Assembly: GCA_008704415.1 (NCBI GenBank)
Contig: VXIS01000027.1
Span: 124,001 to 188,000, forward strand
Source of the DNA: Sphaerosporella brunnea
Lineage: Eukaryota; Ascomycota; Pezizomycetes; Pezizales; Pyronemataceae
DNA length: 64,000 nucleotides
Direction of reading: 5' to 3'
The notes beneath the pieces were generated by a model, which was given only the letters and a program-made list of their open reading frames with translations, searched no databases and was not told the origin of the DNA. Made by a program: the position numbers and the translations under genes. Below, in pieces: positions 10,458 to 20,700 of the stretch; position 1 is the stretch's first letter; every line of letters begins with the position of its first letter.

Positions 10458-10540
10458 AGGAAGCCCCAGGACTTGAATCGGGGCACCCCAGCTGTGAAGG
10501 GATACGAGTTCTATCCGGCAGTTTATACCGCTGGGCCATG
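10458..10540 (-). tRNA. tRNA-like sequence (pseudogene or SINE head)
   Basis: On the minus strand there is a perfect match to the pol III A box (TGGCCCAGCGG, 10538-10528) and a good B box (GATTCAAGTCC, near 10478-10468), 48 nt apart. The T stem does not pair well and I could not fold a clean acceptor stem, so this is more likely a tRNA pseudogene or the head of a tRNA-derived SINE than a working tRNA. The isotype cannot be read. Confidence 0.4.
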
Positions 10541-11509
10541 GGGGTTTTCGATGTCAGGATGAATGCAGTCGGACCCATAAACACTCGTGGTCATCGCTCG
10601 TCGACAACCTGCAGCCATTATTATAAATACCTGGAACTCTCTCGCCGGCAGCTTTGAATGCTGCAACTGGTCATGGGCGTTTTGACTTCAGAATATTCCT
10701 CTTGGCGGCAGCATGAAGTAGATATGGGCGCGTGGGTAAGGCGGGATTGCCATGCTAGAAGGTGTGAGAGAGAATTCCGCCACCGCAATCATCCAAACAC
10801 TTACCCTCAAGTAACGGTCGATGGCGTTGGACGGTGTGATGGTTGCCACAGCGCGGATGATAGGCGCGCAATCACTCAGCGGTGTCATTGCTGGCGCTCC
10901 TCACCGGCAATGCGTCACGTCAGGTTAGGGTAAATTTTGCGTGTTTTTCCGCCTCACGCGTCACTTTGCACTATATAGCACGAGATCCAGCTCGATTGTC
11001 GCCGCCCCAGGGCATGCTTGCCCTAACCATCGTTCTATTTACTGTTCACTGGTTTCAGACATACTTGTCGCTCCTCGCCCGTATGGATTCAATTCATCTT
11101 CCCTCATGCCGCGCCGAATAATAAGGCCCCGTTCGGCGACCTGAAAAACCCTCGCGTTTTCGTCAGATTTCCGATGAAAACCATGATGACCGAAACCGAG
11201 CCGCCAACACCGTTTGGCGATTCAGTCCACAATGAAAAACACTGACGTTTCAAAGTGAATTTTCGTGAAAAACCGCGACAAACATAAGACAAACTGGAGC
11301 TTGGACGATTGCTTGCCGACCGAAAGCAAGCGATCATAGCTGACCGAAAGCCTGAGATGTGGGCATAAGACAACTGGATCTTGAAGGCTTGTCCGACGGA
11401 TCGGAAGAGAACCGGTTTTAGCTCAGCAAAGGAGCTTGGAGGATCGTTTACGGACCCATAACAAACGACGGGAGCTTACCGAAAACCCGCGAGCTGCAAA
11501 CCGCGAAGA
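10541..11509. other. Gene-free spacer and probable Gag leader
   Basis: No supportable gene. The last 400 bp, rich in GACCGAAAGC and GAGCTTGGA words, run directly into the copia Gag relic and may be its untranslated leader. Confidence 0.4.
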
Positions 11510-12360
11510 ATGGAAGACAAGATGGCTATGCAACAACTGCCGTTGCTCCAGGGCGACAACTACCCAGTCTGGATGAAAGCTATGATTCCTATGAAACGTC
11601 GCCTGGAGGCAGCTGGACTGTACAACCTGATATCTGGTCATCGAAAGCAACCAAAACCGCTAACGGTAGCATATGGCGCGAGTATCATTTCTTCAGACAA
11701 AGACGAACCGCAATGCGACGATCTGGCGTATCTCAACTGCTGGTAACGCTACAGCGCCGTGCTCAATCGATTCCGTCGACATCGAGAGAGTGTGTCAGCG
11801 CTGATTCTTTCTGAACTGCGTGACTCCATATTGATGGAGGTTGAAGACGATGAAACCTTGGACACTGCAAACGCGCTGTGGGATGCTCTTGCAGGGGAAT
11901 ATCGACCAGCTGCAGAATGAAATCCCATGGCTGGTGTCACGGCACTGCTGAAAATGAAGCCAATGGACCACGACGGTATCACCGAATACCAGGGCAACTT
12001 CAAGACAACCGCAGCAATGTGCACGGCAGCTGGTACCATGATCGACGACAGGTTGATGGCTACTATCATACATAACGGCCTTCCAGACGGTACGCATTGG
12101 AGTCCCCTACGGACCGAAATCCCGGATATGATAGATGCCGACGACTGCGGTTTTGTAAAGATTCTGAAGCGAGTGGAACTGAGTGAGAGGTCAATGCCTG
12201 CTTGGAGGGTCGCAGCTGCGAGATATGCGGCCAGGTACGCGAAAGGAGGTAAACAAAAGCCTTGGCAAGGCAAACGGACGAAAGGAAGCGGTTCGACCTG
12301 CTGGAATTGCGGAGAAACAGGCCATATCAGACGCTTCTGCGACAAGAAGTGTGCCATCGC
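11510..12360 (+). pseudogene. Ty1/copia Gag relic with zinc knuckle
   Basis: The first frame (from the ATG at 11510) has the copia Gag N-terminus: LPLLQGDNYPVWMKAM and a long helical stretch. It stops at 11744-11746. After a frame change it continues with LSELRDSILMEVEDDETLD and ALWDALAGEY, a stop, then MIDDRLMATIIHNGLPDGTH and finally the CCHC knuckle CWNCGETGHIRRFC near 12300-12340. This is the UBN2-type Gag with C-x2-C-x4-H-x4-C order. At least one frameshift and one stop inactivate it. Sequence after about 12360 no longer resembles copia Pol, so the element is truncated there. Confidence 0.8.
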
Positions 12361-12639
12361 TTTGCTGTGGCCGGGGGCGCTGATCGACGCGTCGGGCGCG
12401 TACCCATCCAGCACATCCTTCCGTCCGTGGGTGTCCATAAGCTCAACGCATGGTCTGCGGTTGTTGACGCGGGGGCCGTTCAAAATCGGCCCGAGACATT
12501 TCAGCACCGCCTGGCAGAAATGCGGAGTTTCGCGTGTCCAAGTTTTCTTGTCGATTCGCTCCACCAATGAGCGTACTGAGAGTTTCTCGGATGGCGAAAG
12601 AGTGCTGCGCGTGGCAGCGGTGTTTCAAGTGACGCGGAA

Positions 12640-12830
12640 GGAAACTCAACCACTTTTATTTTGTTTTGATCATATCGCATTCGGTCGCTTGCGACCCCGG
12701 CATATATAGAAAAGAGGGCCTGTGCTATGCCCTAGGACGAAGATGCCACTACTATGGCCTACAGTTCTCTTTAGCAAAGAAAATCAAGGAAATCGCAAAG
12801 AGTACACAGAATGACGGTGTTTCACGAACC
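12640..12830 (-). repeat. Copia LTR fragment
   Basis: This stretch matches the LTR at 24.0-24.2 kb: both contain CATTCGGTCGCTTGCG, then about 100 bases later AGAAAATCAAGGAAATCGCA. In both places the LTR sense is minus. The LTR ends are not clear here. Confidence 0.6.
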
Positions 12831-13565
12831 CTCTTCAACCCGGCACGTACGGAGCCCCGCTGCTCCGTCACCTCCCCCTTCTCCTTCCTCTTCTCCATCC
12901 TCTTCTCCTTCTTCTTATTCCCCCGTATGGGCTTGTAAGGCTGGTGTGTCTTGCTGTCAACGGCTTCGTCTATGAAAATGTTGATTCTCTGACCACCGCC
13001 CTGAGCCTCTTGAGTCCAAGACGGGACGCCCTTCCCAGTAGGTTGTGTCGCGGTGCCACCCCATGGTCGCCTGCGTTTCTGCTTTTCAACCTTTGTCCAC
13101 TCCTGTTTATTGAAAGGTGCTCTCTGCGTGGAGATCAAGCGTGAGAGAGATGAAAGTGGGGTTAAAGGTTGATTGTCTGATTTACGCTCTAAGAGGCTAA
13201 TCTACCCGGATATATACCCTTTCCAAGCCTCATGAGATATCACTCGGTATTCCGTAACAGCATATCACTCCTCCAATCACTTGATCTCACTCGTCCTCGT
13301 CGGTCCATCAAACATGCCTAGAAAGCCAGTTTCCAACTCTTTAGCCTCTGTCTTATCGCTGGGGAGGTGTTGGGTTTGGCGCGTCTCGCTTGCCAGGCGT
13401 ACGGCGCACCACCAGTGCATGGCCCCGCGTGCATCGAGTGCATCGGTAGCGAGGGTGGAGCAATCCCGTGCGAGTTTTGGCGGTTGTTACGTCGGGCTGG
13501 GCAGCTCGGAGCATTTGTGTTTCATCATGGCCGCAACCGGCGTGTCTTAGGCGGACTGGGCGTTG
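12831..13565 (-). pseudogene. Copy 1 of a Lys/Arg-rich ORF, split by a solo LTR
   Basis: The minus-strand segment (13565 down to 13336, then 13103 to about 12850) matches the ORF at 25658-26198. Shared parts are KRRRPWGGTA, GKGVPSWTQ and a lysine-rich tail (KKKEKRMEKRKEKGE), plus an N-terminal section that is now frameshifted. A 232-bp solo LTR interrupts it. In both copies the ORF is followed, in its own orientation, by GGGTTGAAGAGG and then LTR sequence. This suggests the ORF travels with an LTR element. The function is unknown; the extreme basic charge would suit nucleic-acid binding. Confidence 0.5.
13104..13335 (-). mobile_element. Solo copia-type LTR with 5-bp target duplication
   Basis: Read on the minus strand it starts TGGAAACTGGC and ends AATAAACA, giving TG...CA termini. 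The flanks are ACTCC on the left and ACTCT on the right, a 5-bp target duplication with one change. The start resembles the LTR at 54417 (TGTTGGAAAACCGGCC). Aligning the host ORF with its second copy at 25.7-26.2 kb shows this block as an insertion. Confidence 0.7.
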
Positions 13566-13655
13566 TTGATCTCACACTTACAGATATAGGGCATTAGAGC
13601 ACGCTGATTCTCCCACATTATTCAAATCTATCCCCCCATGGCTGGTTGTCATCCG
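13562..13655 (+). repeat. Dispersed repeat R2, copy 2
   Basis: Contains CACTTACAGATATAGGGCAT and TATTCAAATCTATCCCCCCA in the R2 order. Confidence 0.7.
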
Positions 13656-13718
13656 GCGTGTTCGCCCAGCAACGTGTCGTGTGGCGACCCGGCCCAAAAT
13701 GTCCTACCGATCTTTACT

Positions 13719-13818
13719 CTCTATGGAATGAGCTCAAACGTACAGATATAGGGCATCAAAGGGTGGTCCTGCTGCCACTGTATTCAAATCTATCGCCGCA
13801 TGGATGGCTGTCAGGTGG
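13719..13818 (+). repeat. Dispersed repeat R2, copy 3
   Basis: Contains TCTATGGAATGAGCTCAAAC, AGATATAGGGCAT and ATGGATGGCTGTCAGGTGGG. It lies about 65 bp after copy 2, so the two form a loose tandem pair. Confidence 0.75.
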
Positions 13819-14480
13819 GGCGGCCCACGAAGGGTCCCGTGTGTGACCTTTTCGTGAGATTCAAAGATCCGCTATTTCACGGCAAGCGACGTTTTCCATG
13901 TATTTGCGAACGCGGCCAGAGCTTGCGTCCTCTGCAATTGAGCTCGCGGCGTTGCTATGCTTGCAAAAACAGGGTGCGCAACGTAGTCCCTCGCGCTGGA
14001 TGACTCGACAATGCCTTGAAGGAGTAACCGCACCCCCCCGGCTGGCTCTCTATGGCTTTTGCATAGGTCCCGGCTTTGAAGTCTCGGGAGCTGGATACAT
14101 AGCGGCGCGTGAGAATTAACGTCCCGAATGGTATGAGCGAACTACACTGCAACGCGCGCAGTCTACCATCTTCACAACGCGGACCGTGCCCGGCACGCTG
14201 CACGTTCGCGTCCTCAAGGAAGGCATATCTTTCCAGCCAGGTAGTGACCATAAAAGCGGTTAACGAAACTGCGCAGGTCACGTTACTGTGCGGTGTCCTC
14301 AACCACCCAGCTCGGCGCGTTGAAAGCAAGCAGTCCATTCCGAATGAGCAGTGCAAACCGGCCACACAAGCGGCGTTTGAAATTGCGAACGCGGCATCGG
14401 CGTGACGCCGAGACGCAGCGCCACGATCGACAGCACGCTACTTCGGATGGCTGTCGGGTTCAGAGTCGGGGGGAAGAACT

Positions 14481-14495
14481 TAGGGTTAGGGTTGC
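14481..14495. repeat. Interstitial TTAGGG repeats
   Basis: TTAGGGTTAGGGTT, just over two telomere-type units. Too short to mark a chromosome end. The Ty3 LTRs carry similar words. Confidence 0.5.
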
Positions 14496-14659
14496 AGCGT
14501 TGCGACGACTGCACCGTCCATCTCTCCGCACATATCATTGTTGCCAGTCGAGGCTTTCTGACGTCGCGTTGAGGGTGTGCGACACCATCCGATCTCGCCG
14601 CAGAAGCATCCAGAAACATTCCGTGGAACACACCGTTGAGGGCGCGATGATCGCGACAG

Positions 14660-14830
14660 ATGAACCGTGTGATGGCAGGCCAACAAACGGAGCCGGTCCT
14701 CAGATTGAAAACGAAGCTTATCGACATCGAGTTTCGTCGTGCCACAGACGAGCAAGAGAAAGGACATGTCACGCCACGTCGAGCAGCTAGAGGTTGTGGC
14801 TCGATGTACCGCACAGCCTGTCACGACGCC
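14660..14830 (+). pseudogene. Copia RNase H fragment
   Basis: LKTKLIDIEFRRATDEQEKG matches the copia RNase H C-terminal motif (KTKHIDIRFHHARHEQEKG, seen at 54.2 kb). The histidines of the motif are replaced, and the frame loses similarity after about 25 residues. Surrounding DNA (13.9-15.2 kb) holds nothing else I can support. Confidence 0.55.
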
Positions 14831-15464
14831 TGGCTCCCAGAAGCACGGCCACGAGTCGGCGCCGCCGCAACGACGCGCAGGGTCGCGATGCGCGCATGGC
14901 TTCGGGATAGATTAGCCACCGGTTGACCGTGGCCGACTCGCGGGGGCGACGCAGCCTGTCGCCGTACCGTGTCTTGGATGCTGGCGCCGTTGCGGGACCG
15001 GGATCGGAAAACAGGGACTGGGTTAGTTGATTGGGATTTTGGTTCGGTATTCCATCGCGGAATTGCAAGTCGCTGTAAAGCACTGCGCGGTTGCATGGGC
15101 GGGTGGTGCTTTTCAGAGTGCTCGCACCGCGCACCTAGGCGAGTAAACAGGGAAAGACAGGTGAAGGTGCAATCGTGGGTGTCAATCACAAAATTCATTC
15201 TCTGCCAGCACGACCTCTGAGTGACATTTCATGTACATTGATGTGCTCTGTATTCATCCCCACCCAGTGCCTCCCAATTCGGAACGTTTCGTCCTTGCCG
15301 TGTAATAAGCTGGTCAATTAGCCACAGCCTACACATCTCGTTACGCTGGGTCCCATCATTTCCTCCTCCTGAAACAAAAACATCCTGCGCCAGTTTATAC
15401 GTTGTCCTTTTTTGCTTCTTGTCATTAGTCATTGTATTCAGAAACTGTGGTGCCAGCTTCATAT

Positions 15465-15744
15465 TGTCACGGCTCAAGGTTAAGGGGTGGCTCGGCGCTA
15501 GGTTAGGGTGTCACGTGACGCGCAGTCACGTGACGGGAAAGCATAAATGGCGAGGTTTCACTTGTTTTTGTTTCTTTTCTTCTTTTCTTCTTTACAGAAC
15601 GTCTTGTATACTAGCGAACCTAGTAACCTTGAACCACCTTGTCTTGTCTCGTCTTCTTTTGCCTCTTGTCCTTGTCCTCCTGCCTCCGGTCCTTGCCTCG
15701 AAAGCTACGTACCTTGGACGTTTCCTCGCGCCTGTCCCGTTACA
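15465..15744 (+). repeat. 5' LTR of the Ty3 element
   Basis: Begins TGTCACGGCT and ends CCCGTTACA. It contains two CACGTG palindromes (15512-15517 and 15527-15532), then a TATA-like GCATAAATGG at 15541 and a pyrimidine-rich tract, a plausible promoter layout. Confidence 0.95.
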
Positions 15745-15809
15745 GTACGTTCTGTCGAACTATCCCCAACCTACGTAGCTCCTGCTCCTGCTCCCGACCT
15801 CGACACACC

Positions 15810-16958
15810 ATGCCGATATACAAAGCTATCTCCGACGACCTCTGGGCACGCCTTGTAGCTGCCAGCGCTCTCACCGATCTTGAAAACAACGACCCTCTCG
15901 ACTATATCCACAGAATCTGCACCGAAGTCCTCAGCACCCCTGACTATACACCTGCACCCACGGACGACGACCTTACCTTGGCCGAAGAAACCGCTCGAGC
16001 TGACGCTGCCGAGCAAGAACTGGTCCGTCAACGAGAAATCATCACCCGCCTCCTGGGCCAGCCGGCACCGGGGAACCATGGAGCACGAGGTGACAAGCTC
16101 CCGAACGCGCCTATGTTCGACGGCACCCGCGATAAGCTTCGGTCGTTTGTCGCCCAGCTCCGTCTCAAGCTGTTCGCAGACACCACACGTTTCCCAACCC
16201 CCCAGCTACGGTTGTTCTATGCCATCAACCGATGCGAAGGCCGTGCCATGGAACAACTCCTCCCCTACATTCGCGATAATGGCACAATTACAGGACTCGA
16301 CAATGTTGAAGACGTCATTAGCGTCCTCCAGACTGCCTTCGGTGACCAGGACCGCGCCGCCACAGCTCGTCACAAGCTCCAGACCCTTCGACAAGGCAAC
16401 AAGGAATTCTCGCTATACTACGCCGAGTTCTCCAGGCTGGTCTCCAATTTGGATTGGGATCAACGTGCCACCATGGATGCCCTCCGGCATGGACTCTCAA
16501 TGGAAATCCTCGAGAAGCTCATCGGCACCCCGAATCCCACCAACCTTAACGACTTTGTCAACCAGTGCCAACGTCTTGACTCCCAAATCCGTGCCGTTAA
16601 GCACCTCCGCAAACTCCGGTCTAGCACTTCGTCTTCAACCCGCAGTCACCATCCGGTCACTACTCCACAACGACCCCGCACGCCTCGAGGAACCTTCGCC
16701 CCCACTTCGGCCCCCCAGCACCAACCTGACACTACGCAGCCCGTACCTACACCTATGGATCTTTCCACCAATCGCCGCAAGATCACACCCCAGGAACGAG
16801 CTGCCCGGCTTGCCAAGGGTTGCTGTCTCTACTGCGGCGGCCACGGGCACTTGGCTGCGACCTGGCCCAATAAGCCGGCCCACCTCCGAGCTGCCCCCAC
16901 CACTACGACTACCACGCTCACTCCCCTCCCGACCGACAACCAGTCGGGAAACGTCTAG
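15810..16958 (+). CDS. gag: Ty3 Gag (capsid-nucleocapsid)
   Basis: 382 residues from the first ATG after the LTR (15810); the frame is also open upstream, into the LTR. Residues about 100-270 form the retrotransposon capsid domain, with FDGTRDKLRSFVAQLRLKL and YYAEFSRLVSNLDWD. A basic Ser/Thr/Pro linker follows. Near residues 338-352 is a nucleocapsid knuckle, CLYCGGHGHLAATW, in which the last cysteine of C-x2-C-x4-H-x4-C is tryptophan, which should damage zinc binding. Gag would form the particle and package RNA. The stop (16956) is followed at once by the pol frame, offset by -1; see the frameshift signal. Confidence 0.9.
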   Translation: MPIYKAISDDLWARLVAASALTDLENNDPLDYIHRICTEVLSTPDYTPAPTDDDLTLAEETARADAAEQELVRQREIITRLLGQPAPGNHGARGDKLPNAPMFDGTRDKLRSFVAQLRLKLFADTTRFPTPQLRLFYAINRCEGRAMEQLLPYIRDNGTITGLDNVEDVISVLQTAFGDQDRAATARHKLQTLRQGNKEFSLYYAEFSRLVSNLDWDQRATMDALRHGLSMEILEKLIGTPNPTNLNDFVNQCQRLDSQIRAVKHLRKLRSSTSSSTRSHHPVTTPQRPRTPRGTFAPTSAPQHQPDTTQPVPTPMDLSTNRRKITPQERAARLAKGCCLYCGGHGHLAATWPNKPAHLRAAPTTTTTTLTPLPTDNQSGNV

Positions 16959-16999
16959 ACCAGCCGCACATTGATGGCTATGCTGCTGGTCACCCCATC
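16946..16999 (+). promoter_or_regulatory. Likely -1 ribosomal frameshift signal (gag-pol)
   Basis: G GGA AAC at 16946-16952 is in the correct zero-frame phase for an X XXY YYZ slippery heptamer and ends 3 nt before the Gag stop TAG. After a 5-nt spacer a perfect 7-bp stem forms between GACCAGC (16958-16964) and GCTGGTC (16985-16991). The loop word GATGG (16973-16977) can pair with CCATC (16995-16999), allowing a pseudoknot. The -1 frame is open from the heptamer into protease. All of this is visible in sequence; that it works in vivo is inference from known -1 sites. Confidence 0.7.
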
Positions 17000-19900
17000 T
17001 CGTTGTCTTCGTCTAGCTTAGGATTGACAGCTCTTGAAGTTACGGACACAGTTGTGGAGGAAACAGTACTGGAAGGAAAGCACCTTTTTGTTTCTTGCAC
17101 TCTGTCATTCAGCAATAAAACTGTTCGTACTCATGCGCTGATTGATTGTGGCGCAACTGGCATATCCTTTGTGGACGAAGACTTCGCTCGCCATCATCCA
17201 CTCCCCTTACCCTCCTTAAGAAAACCCCGTGCCCTCGAATTAATCGACGGCCGTCCAATCTCTTCCGGTGACATCACTCATCTGTCCGTCACCCAATGTA
17301 CCATCCAAGATCACCAAGAACAACTCCCCATGTTTGTCACCAAATTAGGACACTACCCCATTGTACTCGGAATCCCCTGGCTCCAGCTCCACGACGTTGC
17401 GATCCGATTCAGCTCTCGGACTCTCACCTTCGGATCACAATACTGCCTGGCTCACTGGAACCCCGTACCAACAAGCGTCTCAGCCCGTAGCGAAGAACCT
17501 CCAGAGGTCTTTCGCGAACCCATCACAGCAGCGCCAGCAAAACTCCACATCGCCTGACTAAAAGCCTCCTCCTTCTGCCGATTGGCCAAGAAAAAGCACC
17601 TAGCCGTCTATTCTATATCCCTGTACGAAATTCATAGGGCCCTTGAAAAGACGTACGCCGAAGACGACAACGACCTACGCAAAATTGTCCCCGCCGAATT
17701 CCACGGCTATCTCCCTTTGTTCAAGGAGGCAATTGCAAAAAGACTACCGCCGCATCGACCATATGACCATAAGATTCCTTTGAGAGAGGGCTTCGTTCCC
17801 CCATTTGGCCCTCTGTATTCCCTCTCCCGAAAGGAGCTGGAAGCCCTCAAGGCCTGGCTCGAAGAAAACTTGGAAACGGGATTTATCCGCCGCTCGTCCT
17901 CGCCAGCCGCGTCGCCCATCCTGTTCGTCAAGAAAGCGGACGGGTCTCTACGGCTGTGTGTTGACTACCGAGGCCTGAACGAAGGAACTATCAAGAACAG
18001 GTACCCGTTACCTCTGATCCAGGAGACACTGATGCAGCTCTCCAAGGCAAAATGCTTCACGACGTTGGACATCCGAGGAGCCTACAATTTGGTCCGCATG
18101 GCTGAAGGGGAAGAATGGAGGACTGCCTTTAGAACCCGCTACGGGCTTTTCGAATCCCTGGTCATGCCTTTCGGACTCACAGATGCCCCTGCCGACTTTC
18201 AAGCCTTCATCAACGACGTACTTCGCCCATTCCTCGACCGCTTTTGTACGGCCTACCTCGACGACATCTTGATCTATTCAGAGACCATCAAAGAACACCG
18301 CGAGCATATCAAGCTGATCCTCGATGCTCTCAGCAAAGCTGGGCTCCACCTCAAGCCGGAGAAATGCAAGTTCTATCAGATGGAGGTCAAGTACCTGGGC
18401 TTACTGGTCGGACGCAACGGCATCAAGATGGACCCCAGCAAAGTCCAAACAATCATGGAATGGGAACCACCATCCAACCTCAAGGACGTTCAGGAATTCT
18501 TAGTATTTGCGGACTTCTATCGCCAGTTCATTCGCGACTATTCAAAGGTGGTTGCCCCACTCACCTCGCTGACCAAGAAAGACAATGGCCAACCCGTGCC
18601 CTTTGTGTGGGGTACCGCGCAGCAAAACGCGTTCGATACCCTCAAAAAGGCTTTTACAACCGCCCCGATTCTCCGACACTTCGACTATGATCGTGAAGTT
18701 GTTGTCGAAACCGATGCATCAGACTACGTCTCAGCCGGTGTCCTCTCCCAGTATGACGATGAGGGAACCCTCCACCCCGTCGCCTTCTTTTCCAAGAAAC
18801 ACTCCCCTGCCAAATGCAACTATGAGATCTACGACAAGGAGTTGATGGCTATCGTTCGATGCTTCGAGGAATGGCGTCCCCACCTTGAAGGCTCTGCGTT
18901 CCCCGTCCAGGTTCTCACCGATCACAAAAACCTGGAATATTTCATGACAACGAAACTGCTCAACCGTCGCCAGGCCCGCTGGTCCGAATTCCTGTCTCGC
19001 TTCAACTTCAAGATAGTCTATCGACCCGGTGTCGCTGGTGGGAAACCCGACGCTCTCACTAGGAGGTCTGGAGACCTCCCTAAAAAGGGGAATGAACGAC
19101 TTTTGGCCAACCAACAGGCAGTCCTCAAACCGCGGAACCTGCCCGACAATCTACGTTTGATGCCGAAAAACCCACCCAGCACCGGGCCGTCCTCCCTGGA
19201 AACCCTGTTTGACAAAGGGTACGAAGCGGATCCTTTCCCGCAACGAGTCCTAGAGATGCTTGCAAAAGGCACCCGAATCTCCAAAGACATTTCACTTGCC
19301 GACTGCTCTGAGCACTAAGGGAGGCTAATGTACCGCGGATGCTTCTACGTCCCAGATTACGCCCCCCTTCGGCTCCGACTCATTCAAGACTTCCACGACC
19401 CTCCGACCATGGGACACCCGGGACGTGCAAAGACCTTGGAACTCCTATCCCGACGCTACTACTGGACAAGTATGCGACACGACGTTGAGAGATTCGTACG
19501 CAATTGTCATACCTGCCGACGGACGAAAGCAACAAGACACGCACCGTTCGGGACTCTGAAGCCTCTTCCTGTCCCACACCATCCTTGACAAAGTGTCTCC
19601 GTCGACTTCGTCACTGGACTTCCTGTCTCGGAAGGCTATGACGCAATCTGCGCAGTAGTCTGCCGACTAACAAAACAACGCCACCTGATTCCCTGTCTTA
19701 CAACCATCGACGCAGAAGGATTCGCTCAGCTATTTATTGAAAACGTCTTCAAGCACCATAGCCTCCCCGACGTTCTCATCTCCGACCGAGGCCCCCAATT
19801 CGTTGCTAACTTCTGGAAACACCTTGCTTCCTGTCTTGGGATTGAGACTGCTCCAAGCACCGCCTTCCACCCGCAGACCGATGGTCAGACAGAACGGATC

Positions 19901-20665
19901 AATGCCGTCACGGAGCAGTATCTCCGCGCCTACGTATCATACCTGCAGGACGATTGGACGAAGTATCTCCCCCTGGCCGAATTCGCAGCCAATAACCAGG
20001 CTTCCAAGACTACGTCACTGTCTCCCTTCTTCGCCGTCTATGGCTGTAACCCTAAGTGCTCCTTTGGCCTAGACATTCGGACCGACAACCCCGAACAGGT
20101 CGACGCGCAGCTGGTGGCCGAGCGGATGTCACACATCCACGACGTTCTACGAGCCGAGATGAAGTACGCCCAAGCCAGATATACTAAAGCCGCCGATTGG
20201 TCCCGAGCCCCCGCCCCTGTGTTCAAAGAGAACGACCTCGTCTGGCTGGACTCTAGGAACTTGCGCACGGAACGACCATCTAGGAAACTCGAAAACAAGC
20301 ACCTGGGCCCTTACCGAGTGGTTCGAGCCGTCAGTACCCATGCCTATGAATTGGACATTCCCGCCACCATGAAGAACCATCGCACCTTTCCGGTCTCGCT
20401 CCTAAACCCGGCATCTTCCAACCCCCTCTCTGAGCAGATCATTCCACCCCCTCTCCCTGTGATTGTCGATGGCGAAAAAGAATGGTCCGTCGATGCCATT
20501 CTGGATTCCCGCTTGGTAAGGGGACGCCTCAAATATCTGGTAAAGAGGACCGGCTACGACCCACCGGAATGGGAGGCGGCGGAAGAAATCAATGGCCTTG
20601 AAGCTATCGACCGCTTCCACAAATTGTACCCACACAAGCCCGGACCACTCCCAGATGACAGCTGA
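16953..20665 (+). pseudogene. pol: Ty3 Pol: protease, RT, RNase H, integrase, chromodomain
   Basis: Protease has ALIDCGATG (active-site Asp, with Ser of the usual DSG replaced by Cys) and PIVLGIPWL. The stop TGA at 17555 separates it from RT. RT (17582 on) shows [45 protein letters not shown] and the catalytic [10 protein letters not shown]. RNase H has VVETDASDY and [10 protein letters not shown]. After TAA at 19316 the integrase follows: the H-H-C-C zinc site (HDPPTMGHPGR, NCHTCRR), TGA at 19586 where most relatives have Trp, then the DDE residues in VDFVTGLP, LISDRGPQF and the glutamate in QTERINAVTEQYL. A GPY motif (LGPYRVVRAV) and a C-terminal chromodomain (KYLVKRTGYDPPEWEAAEEI) end the protein. 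All three stops could come from single transitions, so the copy is dead but young-looking. Confidence 0.93.
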
Positions 20666-20700
20666 AGCTTCGTCGGAGCTCAGCCATAGGAGTGGGATAC

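Noticed and set aside
14481..14495. Telomere signal
   Set aside because: Just over two TTAGGG units; ordinary interstitial sequence.
15639..15809. N-terminal extension of Ty3 Gag into the LTR
   Set aside because: The frame is open but lies in LTR and leader; the first ATG in frame after the LTR is at 15810.
15880..16974. 364-codon second frame over Gag
   Set aside because: A shadow of Gag; Ser/Pro/Arg-rich with no domain.
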